NCBI RefSeq assembly: GCF_011516645.4
Contig: NZ_CP088285.1
Location: 3,490,501 to 3,554,500 of the forward strand
Source: Bradyrhizobium septentrionale
GTDB lineage: Bacteria > Pseudomonadota > Alphaproteobacteria > Rhizobiales > Xanthobacteraceae
Length of the DNA stretch: 64,000 nt
Reading direction: 5' to 3'
The notes beneath the pieces are model-generated. The model saw nothing but the letters and a program-made list of their open reading frames with translations, was not told the DNA's origin and ran no database searches. Shown here piece by piece: positions 8,477 through 16,542 of the stretch. Positions within the stretch are counted from its first letter, which is position 1. Each line of letters starts with the position of its first letter. A program made the translations under genes and the position numbers.

Positions 8477-9296
8477 CCGCGCGCCGCAGGAGACGAACGA
8501 CCAGTCGGCGGAAGCAACGCGGCCGGTCGCATTCCGCGGCGCCGGCTTTACCCCCGGCGGCAGCCGCTATGCCGGCTGGATCGCGCTCGCGCTTGTCATT
8601 GCGGTGTGGCAGCTCGCGGGCAGCGCAGGATTGGTCAATCCGCTGTTCCTGCCGGCGCCGTCGGCGATCGCGGTTGCGATCACCAAGCTCGCGATGTCGG
8701 GCGCGCTGTGGCAGCACCTCTCGTGGTCGATCATGCGGATCGGCACCGGCTGGATCCTCGGCACAGTTGCCGGCGTTGTCGTCGGCTTTGCGATCGGGCT
8801 GTCGACCATGGCGCGCGGCGTCGGCATCACCTTCATCTCGGCGTTGTTCCCGATTCCGAAGATCGCGCTGCTGCCGCTCCTGATCCTGTGGCTCGGGATC
8901 GGCGAGGAGCCGAAGATCGCGACCATTGCGCTCGGTGTGTTCTTCTCGACCGCGATCTCGGTCTATAGCGGCGTCGATGCGGTGCCGCGCAATCTGATCC
9001 GGATGGCGCAAAGCTTCAACGTGCCGTTCCACGCCATCGTGCGCCGCGTGATCTGGCCGGGCGCGCTGCCCTCGATCCTCGCCGGCTTCCGCATCACCGC
9101 ATCGGTTGCGCTGTTGCTCGTCGTCAGCGCCGAGATGATCGGTGCGCAATACGGCATCGGCGCCTTCGTGCTGCAGGCCGGCAATCTGATGCAGACCGAT
9201 CAGCTGCTCGCCGGCGTCGTGATCCTGTCGCTCTTCGGGCTCGCGGTCGGGAAGCTGATCAACTGGCTGGAGACGCGGCTGCTGCACTGGCGGTGA
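8448..9296 (+). CDS. ABC transporter permease (NitT/TauT type)
   Basis: A 282-residue inner-membrane permease with about six hydrophobic segments and the EAA-like coupling loop near AQSFNVPFHAIVRRVIWPGALPS. ATG 8448 has AAAGAGG at ideal spacing and overlaps the ATPase gene; ATG 8469 is an alternative. It completes the importer begun at 6541. Family: SsuC/TauC-like BPD_transp_1. Confidence 0.93.
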   Translation: MPSARFSMLDRAPQETNDQSAEATRPVAFRGAGFTPGGSRYAGWIALALVIAVWQLAGSAGLVNPLFLPAPSAIAVAITKLAMSGALWQHLSWSIMRIGTGWILGTVAGVVVGFAIGLSTMARGVGITFISALFPIPKIALLPLLILWLGIGEEPKIATIALGVFFSTAISVYSGVDAVPRNLIRMAQSFNVPFHAIVRRVIWPGALPSILAGFRITASVALLLVVSAEMIGAQYGIGAFVLQAGNLMQTDQLLAGVVILSLFGLAVGKLINWLETRLLHWR

Positions 9297-9324
9297 GGGC
9301 CATTCTGTTCACCACACACAAGGT

Positions 9325-9455
9325 GTCGTCCCGGCGAAGGCCGGGACCCATAACCACAGGGCATGGTTGTCGGAAACGGCTGCGGCCCCAGCGCCTTTAA
9401 CAACCGAGCCCTGTGGTTATGGGTCCCGGGCCGCGCTTCGCTTGCCCGGGACGAC
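9325..9455. repeat. intergenic palindromic repeat, family C
   Basis: The arms GTCGTCCCGGCGAAGGCC and GGGCCGCGC...CCCGGGACGAC pair, with inner arms CATAACCACAGGG and CCCTGTGGTTATG. It lies between the convergent ends of the permease and gentisate dioxygenase genes. The same architecture recurs at 12939, 27633 and 32391. Confidence 0.8.
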
Positions 9456-9459
9456 GAAT

Positions 9460-10500
9460 TTACGCATTCCCCCTGTCCTCGCGGAACAGGTCGAGCTTCT
9501 GCTGCACCGGGCGGTCGGAGAACGAGAACAACACCGAGTCCGCATCGGCCTCGTGGGTGACCCAGTGCCAGCTCGGCACCACGAACAGGTCGCGCGGACC
9601 CCACTCGAAGGTCTGGTCGCCAATCCGGGTGCGGCCCTTGCCCTCGATCGCGGCGAACACGGTCGCGTCGGTCGCACGATAGCGCGCGGTCTTGAAACCC
9701 TTCGGCAGCAGCTGGATGAAGGTTCCGATGGTCGGCATCGCGAAATCGCCGGTCTCGGGGTTGGAGAATTTCAGCTTCAGGCCGTGGCAGGCGTCCCACT
9801 CGTCGCTGACCTTGGCCTTCTCCAGCGCCTCGCGGGTGTAGTCATAGGGGTAGTTGAAGATCGGCGAAGTCTTCGACGTCCGTTTCTGATCGATCGGCAG
9901 CAGATTGTGGCCGTAACGCGCGAAGCTGGCACCGGCCGGCTTGGAGATCGACTGCTGATCCTCCTTGGCGCCTTCGGCGAACGAGCAGTCGAAGAACTGC
10001 ACCATCGGAATGTCGAGCCCGTCGAGCCAGAACATCGGCTCGCTGGTTTCGTTGGAATGGTCGTGCCAGGTCATCGATGGCGTGATGACGAAGTCGCCCG
10101 GCGCCATCGCGGTGCGTTCGCCGTCAACGGCGGTGAAGGCGCCCTTGCCCTCGAGCACGAAGCGCAGCGCGGACTGGGCGTGGCGATGGGCAGGAGCGAT
10201 GTCGCCCGGTACCACCATCTGCACGCCGGCGAACAGCGAGGTCGTGATCTTGGACTGGCCGCGCAGGCCGGGATTTTCCAGCACCAGCACGCGGCGCTCG
10301 GCTTCCTTGGCCGTGATCAGTCTGCCGGCCTCGTTCATGTAGTCGCGGATCTGATCGAATTTCCAGAGGTGAGGGCGGCAGGCGCTCTTCGGCTCCGGCG
10401 TGATCAGATCGTTCATCACGTTCCACAGTGCCGAGAGGTTTTGGCCGTCGATCTTCTTGTAGAACGCCTCGCGCTCCGGGGTCTTCTGCACGGCTTCCAT
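9460..10500 (-). CDS. gentisate 1,2-dioxygenase
   Basis: A 346-residue bicupin ring-cleavage dioxygenase that opens gentisate (2,5-dihydroxybenzoate) to maleylpyruvate using Fe(II). The N-terminal cupin has the metal motif PAHRHAQSALRF followed by a Glu-containing strand, and MTWHDHSNE supplies the later His; a second, degenerate cupin follows. Length and the LWNVMNDLITPEP opening fit the family. The start at 10500 has GGGAGG upstream. It is divergent from the isomerase/MarR/hydroxylase operon, and the shared intergenic region holds a promoter and operator-like sequence. Confidence 0.93.
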   Translation of the reverse strand: MEAVQKTPEREAFYKKIDGQNLSALWNVMNDLITPEPKSACRPHLWKFDQIRDYMNEAGRLITAKEAERRVLVLENPGLRGQSKITTSLFAGVQMVVPGDIAPAHRHAQSALRFVLEGKGAFTAVDGERTAMAPGDFVITPSMTWHDHSNETSEPMFWLDGLDIPMVQFFDCSFAEGAKEDQQSISKPAGASFARYGHNLLPIDQKRTSKTSPIFNYPYDYTREALEKAKVSDEWDACHGLKLKFSNPETGDFAMPTIGTFIQLLPKGFKTARYRATDATVFAAIEGKGRTRIGDQTFEWGPRDLFVVPSWHWVTHEADADSVLFSFSDRPVQQKLDLFREDRGNA

Positions 10501-10536
10501 GGCAAGCCTCCCATCATTCTTGTCGGTTCAATTTAA

Positions 10537-10569
10537 TTGACAGTATACTCACAATATGGCTAGCGTCAA
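10537..10569 (-). promoter_or_regulatory. gentisate dioxygenase promoter and candidate MarR operator
   Basis: Read on the minus strand, TTGACG (10569-10564) and TATACT (10547-10542) are separated by 16 bp and point at the dioxygenase gene. The -10 lies inside 10537-10561, which begins TTGACAGTATACTCAC on the plus strand. Nearly the same 25 bp recurs at 15857-15881 in front of the aryl-CoA operon. The palindromic AGTATACT core suits a MarR dimer. The site also lies 46 bp from the divergent isomerase gene, so it may control both directions. Confidence 0.65.
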
Positions 10570-10606
10570 TGAAACAAGCCAATGACGAAATGCAAGGGAG
10601 GTTCCG

Positions 10607-11239
10607 ATGAAGCTGCATGGCTATTTCCGGAGCAGCGCGTCCTATCGGGTGCGGATCGCCCTCAATCTGAAGGGGCTCACTTCAGAGCATCTGCCGCATC
10701 ATCTGCGCAAGGGCGAGCAATGCGCGCCGGCCTATCTCGCGATCAATCCGCAGGGGCTGGTGCCGACCTTGGAAAGCGACGCCGGCGCGATCCTCACCCA
10801 GTCGCTCGCGATCATCGAATGGCTCGACGAGACCAATCCCAATCCGCCGCTATTGCCGAAGGATCCGCTGCGGCGCGCCAAGGTGCGGGCGTTCGCGCAG
10901 GCGATCGCCTGCGACACCCACCCGGTGCAAAACTTGAAGGTGCTGGCGCGGCTGCGGCAGCTCGGCCTGCCCGAAGAACAGGTGACGGAGTGGGCGGCCT
11001 GGGCCAATCGCGAGGGCTTGGCGGCCTGCGAGACCCTGATCGCGGAGGAGGCGGGACCGTTCTGCTTCGGCGACCAGCCGACGCTGGCCGACCTCTGCCT
11101 GGTGCCGCAGCTTGCCAATGCGCGGCGCTTCGGCGTCGATCTCTCAGCCTATCCGCGCCTGCTCAAGGCAGAGGCCGCGGCGAAGCAGGTCAAGGCGTTC
11201 GCCGACGCCGCCCCGGACAAACAACCCGATGCCGAATAG
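10607..11239 (+). CDS. maleylpyruvate/maleylacetoacetate isomerase (zeta-class GST)
   Basis: A 210-residue zeta-class glutathione transferase. The active-site segment is SSASYRVRIALNLKG, followed by the GSH-site NPQGLVPTL and QSLAIIEWL. Next to gentisate dioxygenase its likely role is glutathione-dependent cis-trans isomerisation of maleylpyruvate to fumarylpyruvate; the tyrosine/homogentisate role is the alternative. It overlaps the MarR start by 11 bp. No fumarylpyruvate hydrolase gene is visible in this window, so the last step must be encoded elsewhere. Confidence 0.88.
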   Translation: MKLHGYFRSSASYRVRIALNLKGLTSEHLPHHLRKGEQCAPAYLAINPQGLVPTLESDAGAILTQSLAIIEWLDETNPNPPLLPKDPLRRAKVRAFAQAIACDTHPVQNLKVLARLRQLGLPEEQVTEWAAWANREGLAACETLIAEEAGPFCFGDQPTLADLCLVPQLANARRFGVDLSAYPRLLKAEAAAKQVKAFADAAPDKQPDAE

Positions 11240-11741
11240 CAAGCCAACGCCCGTCACCATGGACGCGGTCTACACCGCGCCCGGCTATCTGTTCCGACGG
11301 ATGCAGCAGATCGCGGTCGCGCTGTTCATCGAGGAGTGCAAGGCGTTCGACCTGACGCCGGTGCAATACGCCGCGCTGGTCACGATCTCGACCCATCCCG
11401 GCATCGACGCCACCCGGCTCTCCGCGGTGATCGCGTTCGACCGCTCTACGCTCGGCAATGTGATCGAGCGGCTGCAGGCCAAGGAATTCATCGCCCGCAA
11501 GCCGTCGCCCGAGGACAAGCGCGTCAAGCTGCTCTATCTCACCAGGGCCGGCGCTGCGGTGCTCAGCGACATCATGCCTTCGGTCGGCAGGGCGCAGGCG
11601 CGGATGCTGCAGCCGCTGAAGCCGGCCGATCGCAAGACGCTCCTTGGGCTGCTCACTCAGCTTGTCGACCTCAATAACGAGTCTTCGCGGGTGCCGCTGC
11701 GCGCCGAGGACGCGCTCGAACATTTGGGGAGGTCGGGCTGA
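11229..11741 (+). CDS. MarR family transcriptional regulator
   Basis: A 170-residue winged-helix MarR protein. DNA-binding core TPVQYAALVTISTHPGIDATRLSAVIAFDRSTLGNVIERLQ, wing KPSPEDKRVKLLYLT. ATG 11229 overlaps the isomerase stop, and its own TGA overlaps the next ATG (TGATG), so it is translated within the gentisate operon. The obvious job is ligand-relieved repression of this cluster, acting at the near-identical sites at 10537 and 15857. The ligand is unknown; aromatic acids or their CoA esters are typical for the family. Confidence 0.88.
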   Translation: MPNSKPTPVTMDAVYTAPGYLFRRMQQIAVALFIEECKAFDLTPVQYAALVTISTHPGIDATRLSAVIAFDRSTLGNVIERLQAKEFIARKPSPEDKRVKLLYLTRAGAAVLSDIMPSVGRAQARMLQPLKPADRKTLLGLLTQLVDLNNESSRVPLRAEDALEHLGRSG

Positions 11742-12928
11742 TGGCAGACAGCAAGCCGGTCCTGATCGCAGGCGGCGGCATCGGCGGCCTCGCCGTGGCG
11801 CTGGGCCTCGCGCAGAAGGGGATCCGCTCGATCCTGCTGGAAAAGGCAGCTGCGCTTGGCGAGATCGGCGCCGGCATCCAGCTCGGGCCGAACGCGTTCC
11901 ACGCCTTCGACTATCTCGGCGTCGGCGAGGCCGCGCGCAACATGGCCGTCTATATCGACCAGCTGCGGCTGATGGATGCGCTGACCGCCGATGAGATCAC
12001 CCATATCGATCTCGGCGACAGTTTTCGGGCGCGGTTCGGCAATCCCTATGCGGTGGTGCATCGCGGTGATCTGCATGGCGTGTTCCTGCGCGCCTGCCAG
12101 AACCACGAGCTGATCGAGCTCCGGGTCTCCAGCGAGGTTGTCGGCTATGAACAGGATGGTTCATCGGTCACTGCAAAGCTCGTCAGCGACGAGCGCATCG
12201 ACGGCCGTCTCCTCATCGGTGCCGACGGGTTGTGGTCGAACATCCGCAAGCAGGTCACGGCAGACGGCCCGCCGCGCGTCTCCGGCCACACCACCTATCG
12301 CTCCGTGATCCCGACCGAGCAGATGCCGGAGGATCTGCGCTGGAACGCCGCCACGCTGTGGGCCGGCCCGAAATGCCACATCGTGCATTATCCCCTCTCG
12401 GGCTGGAAAGTGTTCAACCTCGTCGTCACCTATCACAACGATGCACCGGAGCCGGTCGCCGGCAAGCCGGTCTCCGAGGACGAGGTGATGAGGGGCTTTA
12501 CCCACGTCCATGAGCGCGCGCAGAACATCATCCGCCACGGCACCAACTGGAAGCTCTGGGTGCTGTGCGACCGCGATCCCGATGAGCGCTGGATCGACGG
12601 CCGCGTCGTGCTGCTCGGCGACGCCGCGCATCCAATGCTGCAATATTTCGCGCAGGGCGCCTGCCAGGCGATGGAGGACGCGGTCTGCCTGTCGCACATG
12701 CTGGCCCATCACGATGATCAGGCCGCGGCACTCGATGCCTATCGTATCAGGCGCTTCCCGCGCACCGCGCGCGTGCAGCTGATGTCACGCGCGATCGGCG
12801 AACACGTCTACCATCCCGCCGGCGAGCACGCCCGCATCCGCAACGCGATCATGAGCGCGAAGTCGCAAGAGGAGTGGTGTGACGATATCGCGTGGCTGTA
12901 TGGCGGGACGGGGCTGGGCAGCAGCTAG
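11741..12928 (+). CDS. FAD-dependent 3-hydroxybenzoate 6-hydroxylase-like monooxygenase
   Basis: A 395-residue class A flavoprotein hydroxylase. FAD motif VLIAGGGIGGLAVALG, the DG motif GADGLWSNIR and the GD motif VLLGDAAHPMLQYFAQGA are all intact. Close relatives are salicylate 1-hydroxylase and 3-hydroxybenzoate 6-hydroxylase. In an operon with gentisate-pathway genes, para-hydroxylation of 3-hydroxybenzoate to gentisate is the best guess. It starts inside the MarR stop codon and ends before palindrome C2, which separates it from the convergent aryl-CoA operon. Confidence 0.85.
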   Translation: MADSKPVLIAGGGIGGLAVALGLAQKGIRSILLEKAAALGEIGAGIQLGPNAFHAFDYLGVGEAARNMAVYIDQLRLMDALTADEITHIDLGDSFRARFGNPYAVVHRGDLHGVFLRACQNHELIELRVSSEVVGYEQDGSSVTAKLVSDERIDGRLLIGADGLWSNIRKQVTADGPPRVSGHTTYRSVIPTEQMPEDLRWNAATLWAGPKCHIVHYPLSGWKVFNLVVTYHNDAPEPVAGKPVSEDEVMRGFTHVHERAQNIIRHGTNWKLWVLCDRDPDERWIDGRVVLLGDAAHPMLQYFAQGACQAMEDAVCLSHMLAHHDDQAAALDAYRIRRFPRTARVQLMSRAIGEHVYHPAGEHARIRNAIMSAKSQEEWCDDIAWLYGGTGLGSS

Positions 12929-12938
12929 CTCCCCCGCC

Positions 12939-13076
12939 GTCGTCCCGGACAAGCGAGCGGAGCGAGCGCGATCCGGGACCCATAACCACGAATGGTTGTT
13001 GTTTCAGTGAGCTGGGGACCCAGCATTCGCATAACAAACATTTGTGGTTATGGGTCCCGGCCTTCGCCGGGACGAC
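12939..13076. repeat. intergenic palindromic repeat, family C
   Basis: Second copy of the family-C palindrome: arms GTCGTCCCGG and CCGGGACGAC, inner CATAACCACAA and TTGTGGTTATG. It separates two converging aromatic operons and could terminate transcription from both sides. Confidence 0.8.
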
Positions 13077-13103
13077 AGCGAGCAAGTGGTGGCGTCGCGG
13101 CCC

Positions 13104-14714
13104 TCACATCCGCATCACCGCCTGCCGGTCGATCTTGCCGGTGCCGGTCTTCGGCAGCTCGTCGATGAACTTCACCTCGCGCGGATATTTGTACGGCAGC
13201 AGCTTCGCCTTGACGTAGTCCTGCAGCCGCCGCGTTGCCTCATCGGTATCGAAGCCGCCCTTGTTCATCACCACCACCGCGCGCAGCGTCATGCGGCGGT
13301 CCGGCAGTTCGGCGGCGTAGACGGCGCATTCGCGGACGTCGGGGTGATCGGCGAGGCAGAGCTCGACCTCGAGCGGATAGACCCACTGGCCGGAGATCTT
13401 GATCAGATCGTCGGCGCGGCCGCGGAAGAAGTGGAAGCCGTCGCTGTCGCGGACGAAGCGGTCGCCGGTGTAGATCCAGCCGTCCTCGCGCACGGTCTCG
13501 GCGGTCTTGTCGGGCCGGTTCCAGTACAGCTGGGTCGCGGAATCGCCGCGCACCCACAAGATGCCTTCCTCATTGTCGGCGACCTCGCGGCCGTCGCTGT
13601 CGCGCAGCATGATCTCGTAGCCGGGCACGCGCAGGCCCGCGGCGCCGAGCTTTTTCTTTTCCGCGCGGTTGCAGAGATAGATGTGCAGCACCTCGGTCGA
13701 GCCGAGGCCCTCGATGATCTCGAGCCCGGTCAGTTCTTTCCAGCCGTTGAAGACATCGGCCGACAGCACCTCCGCGGCCGAGACCGCCATCCGCAGCGAG
13801 GAGAAATCGGTCGCGTCCGCACCTTCGGCCTTGGTCAGCGAGATGTAGAGCGTCGGCAGGCCGAAGAACACGGTCGGCCGGTATTGCGCGATCGCCGCGA
13901 AGATCGCCGCAGGCTTCGGCTGGCCCGGCAGCAGCAGCGTGGCGGCGCCGACCGAAAAGGGAAACGTGATCGAATTGCCGAAGCCATAGGCGAAGAAGAT
14001 CTTCGGCACCGAAAAGCAGATATCGCGGGGCTTTAGCTTCAGCACGTTGCGGGCAAAGGCGAGCTCGCTATAGGCCATGTCGTGCTGCAGATGCACGATG
14101 CCCTTGGGACGGCCGGTCGAGCCCGACGAATACATCCAGAACGCCATCTCGTTGCGGTGCGTGTCGGCCTCGTCGAGCTCGCCCGGAAAGTCTTGCAGCC
14201 AGTCGCCGGCGTTGCGCATCTCAGGCACGGCATGTTCGCCGGCAGCGCCGTTGACCACGATCAGCGTACGCAGCGGGGTGTCCTTGCAGGCCTCCGCGTT
14301 GAAGCGCGTGCAGAATTCGGCATCCGTCACCGCGACCTGCGCGCCGGCGTCGGACAGGTAGAATTGCAGCAGCTCTGATGCCGTCAGCGTGTTGATCAAC
14401 AGCGGCACAAAGCCGGCGCGCACCGCGCCGAAGAATGCGGCCGGATAGGCCGGCGTGTCGTCGAGGAACAACAGCACGCGGTCGCCGCGCTTCAGTCCGA
14501 GCGACCGGAAGGCGTGGCCCCAGCGCGCCGCATCGGCGCAGAGCTCGCGATAGGTCCGCGTCCCGGCGGGGCCGATCAACGCCAGACGGTCAGTATTTCC
14601 GTTGGCGAGATTGTCGAACAGGATCCGGCTCGCATTGTAGCGCTTGGGTATCGCAAAGCCGATCTCGCGCGCACCGGGATTGTCCAGTGGAACCTGGTCG
14701 GCGATCCCTGTCAT
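13104..14714 (-). CDS. benzoate-CoA ligase family protein
   Basis: A 536-residue acyl-adenylate-forming enzyme that makes aryl-CoA from an aromatic acid, ATP and CoA. AMP-binding P-loop YSSGSTGRPKG, then GLGSTEVLHIYL, the hinge YTGDRFVRD and C-terminal PKTGTGKIDRQ with the catalytic Lys are all present. The sequence fits the benzoate/4-hydroxybenzoate-CoA ligase group (FSVPKIFFAYGFGNS is characteristic). The start overlaps the preceding monooxygenase stop by ATGA, so the two enzymes are translationally coupled. Salicylate, anthranilate or a relative is the likely substrate. Confidence 0.9.
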   Translation of the reverse strand: MTGIADQVPLDNPGAREIGFAIPKRYNASRILFDNLANGNTDRLALIGPAGTRTYRELCADAARWGHAFRSLGLKRGDRVLLFLDDTPAYPAAFFGAVRAGFVPLLINTLTASELLQFYLSDAGAQVAVTDAEFCTRFNAEACKDTPLRTLIVVNGAAGEHAVPEMRNAGDWLQDFPGELDEADTHRNEMAFWMYSSGSTGRPKGIVHLQHDMAYSELAFARNVLKLKPRDICFSVPKIFFAYGFGNSITFPFSVGAATLLLPGQPKPAAIFAAIAQYRPTVFFGLPTLYISLTKAEGADATDFSSLRMAVSAAEVLSADVFNGWKELTGLEIIEGLGSTEVLHIYLCNRAEKKKLGAAGLRVPGYEIMLRDSDGREVADNEEGILWVRGDSATQLYWNRPDKTAETVREDGWIYTGDRFVRDSDGFHFFRGRADDLIKISGQWVYPLEVELCLADHPDVRECAVYAAELPDRRMTLRAVVVMNKGGFDTDEATRRLQDYVKAKLLPYKYPREVKFIDELPKTGTGKIDRQAVMRM

Positions 14715-15841
14715 GAGTGTTCCTTTGCGGCTTCATAGCGGGCCATGAAGGCGGGCGACATCGCGCGCAGCCGCGCGTCGTCGATCCGGCCGGAGCGGGT
14801 GATGTAGCTGTAGGCGAAATCCATCAGATCGCGCTTCATGTGTGCGGGGAAATGCTCGTACCAGTCGGCGCTGGTCCGCGCCGCGGTGACCAGCTTCTTC
14901 ACGATCGGCTTGCGCTCGCTCTCGTAGCGCCCAAGCGCGGCGGCGATGCCGGTCTCGGTCTCCAGCGCCTTGGTCAGCGCGATGGCGTCCTCGATCGCAA
15001 GCCGCGTGCCCGAGCCGATCGAGAAATGCGCGGAATGCAGCGCGTCGCCGATCAGGACCATGTTGCCGTGCGACCAGCGTTCGTTCCAGATCCACGGAAA
15101 ATTGCGCCACACCGATTTGTTCGAGATCAGCCGGTGGCCGTCCAGCGTCGCGGCGAACACGTCTTCGCAGATCGCCTGCGAGTCTTCGATGCTCTTGTCG
15201 GCAAAGCCGTAGGCCGCCCAGGTCGCGGCGTCGCACTCGACCAGGAAGGTGCTCATGTCCTTTGCGTAGCGGTAATGATGCGCATTGAAGCTGCCGCGCT
15301 CGGTCGCCACGAAGGTCTGCGACAGCGTCGCGAAGGGCTTTGTGGTGCCGTACCAGGCGAATTTGTTGGTCGAATGCGTGACTGACGCGCCGAACGCGGC
15401 CTCGAAGCCGCGGCGGACCATCGAGTTCAGCCCGTCGGCGGCGACGATCAGGTCGTAACCCCTGAGCTCGTCGACCGACTGCACCGTGGTGTCGAAGCGC
15501 GGCGTGATGCCGACGCTGCGCACGCGCTGCTGCAGGATGGTCAGCAGTTCCAGCCGGCCGATCGATGAAAACCCGACACCGTCGATCTCGACGCTCTCGC
15601 CGCGCAGATTGAGGGTGATGTTCTTCCAGCTCTCCATCCGCGGCGCGATGGCGTCGACCGTCTCCGGGTCGTCGGCGCGCAGGAAGTCCAGCGCCTGCTC
15701 GGAGAACACCACGCCGAAGCCCCAGGTGGCGCCGGCGGCGTTCTGCTCGAACAGATCGATCTCGGCGTCAGGGTGACGCTTCTTCCAGAGATAGGCGAAA
15801 TAGAGCCCGCCGGGCCCTCCGCCGATCACGGCGATCCGCAA
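14711..15841 (-). CDS. FAD monooxygenase, salicylyl-CoA 5-hydroxylase/anthraniloyl-CoA monooxygenase-like
   Basis: A 376-residue FAD monooxygenase opening MRIAVIGGGPGGLYFAYLWKKRHP, with VLIGDALHSAHFSIGSGTRLAIEDA near residue 275. These features fit the aryl-CoA-acting hydroxylases such as SdgC of the Streptomyces salicylate pathway and the monooxygenase half of bifunctional anthraniloyl-CoA enzymes; here it is a stand-alone domain. The start is TTG 15841 with GGGAGG 6 nt upstream. Paired with the CoA ligase it should convert salicylyl-CoA to gentisyl-CoA, which joins the gentisate branch after thioester hydrolysis. No thioesterase gene is seen. Confidence 0.85.
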   Translation of the reverse strand: MRIAVIGGGPGGLYFAYLWKKRHPDAEIDLFEQNAAGATWGFGVVFSEQALDFLRADDPETVDAIAPRMESWKNITLNLRGESVEIDGVGFSSIGRLELLTILQQRVRSVGITPRFDTTVQSVDELRGYDLIVAADGLNSMVRRGFEAAFGASVTHSTNKFAWYGTTKPFATLSQTFVATERGSFNAHHYRYAKDMSTFLVECDAATWAAYGFADKSIEDSQAICEDVFAATLDGHRLISNKSVWRNFPWIWNERWSHGNMVLIGDALHSAHFSIGSGTRLAIEDAIALTKALETETGIAAALGRYESERKPIVKKLVTAARTSADWYEHFPAHMKRDLMDFAYSYITRSGRIDDARLRAMSPAFMARYEAAKEHS

Positions 15842-15856
15842 CGTCTGCCTCCCAGA

Positions 15857-15881
15857 TTGACAGTGTACTTACTATTTGGCT
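15857..15881. promoter_or_regulatory. candidate MarR operator in front of the aryl-CoA operon
   Basis: This 25-bp segment opens TTGACAGTGTACTTAC and ends TTTGGCT. It matches 21 of 25 positions of 10537-10561. On the minus strand it contains TACACT in the -10 position for the monooxygenase gene, whose TTG start is 15 bp away. Conservation of sequence and placement at both gentisate-related promoters argues for one shared regulator. Confidence 0.6.
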
Positions 15882-15956
15882 CCACACTAATCCCCCTCCG
15901 GCGGGAACGCCAGAGGGAAAATGCGCGAGGCGACTATCCTGTTGGCGCTGAAAGGC

Positions 15957-16172
15957 TCAGTAGCAGCGGCGGACCTTCACGCCGCCGACCCATACCCAGC
16001 GGCAGCCGGCGACGACGGGCTTGCGGACGACGACGGCGCCGCCGCGATAGCCGGCGCATCCGGCGCGATAGACGCCGCGGGCGCAAACCACCGCGTTGGC
16101 GTCGGAGGATTCAAAGGTCATGGTCGCGGCAAAGGACAACAGGGTCGCGGCGATCAGCAATAATGAACGCAC
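15957..16172 (-). CDS. small exported Cys/Trp-containing protein
   Basis: A 71-residue protein starting at GTG 16172 with AGAGGGA 5 nt upstream. A hydrophobic leader (SLLLIAATLLSFAATM) is followed by a mature part with VVCARGVYRAGCAGYRGGAVVV and a CRWVWVGGVKVRRCY end. This layout with four cysteines recurs in Bradyrhizobium genomes as small secreted or periplasmic proteins of unknown function. It stands alone between the aryl-CoA operon promoter and the Cys-rich repeat proteins. Confidence 0.65.
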   Translation of the reverse strand: MRSLLLIAATLLSFAATMTFESSDANAVVCARGVYRAGCAGYRGGAVVVRKPVVAGCRWVWVGGVKVRRCY

Positions 16173-16282
16173 AATATTCCCTCTCCCGGGGTGAGGCTTG
16201 ATTGGCCTGTGATTGATCAACAAGGTGCTGCGGCTCCGTGACCGGCAATCGCCGGGCACATGTCGTCTCACCGCCTGCGCGG

Positions 16283-16504
16283 CTATTTCTTTTCGGCCTC
16301 CGCCAGCACCTTCTTGCAGGCTGGCGTCAGCTTGTCGCTCTGCTTGGCGAGGCAGGCGATGATGCGCCCGCCGCCGGGCGTCACGCTCTTGCAGAACTTC
16401 TCGTAGTCGCCCATGCAGGCGTCGCGTTGCGCTGTGGTCAGCTCCTGGGCGTAGACGGCGGTCGTGCCGCAGAGCAGCGCGGCGGTCAGGACAATACGCA
16501 GCAT
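16283..16504 (-). CDS. small exported cysteine-rich repeat protein
   Basis: 73 residues. Signal peptide LRIVLTAALLCGTTAVYAQ, then one Cys-rich module, RDACMGDYEKFCKSVTPGGG followed by IIACLAKQSDKLTPACKKVL. The spacing C-x6-C-x11-C-x11-C equals the module repeated three times in the next gene upstream (16543-17349) and resembles the GLG1-type cysteine-rich repeat. It lies 38 bp downstream of that gene on the same strand, probably in one transcript. Periplasmic function unknown; metal or disulfide chemistry is conceivable. Confidence 0.8.
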   Translation of the reverse strand: MLRIVLTAALLCGTTAVYAQELTTAQRDACMGDYEKFCKSVTPGGGRIIACLAKQSDKLTPACKKVLAEAEKK

Positions 16505-16542
16505 CGTTGGCTCCCTTTGCGGTCAGTCACGTGACAACAGGA

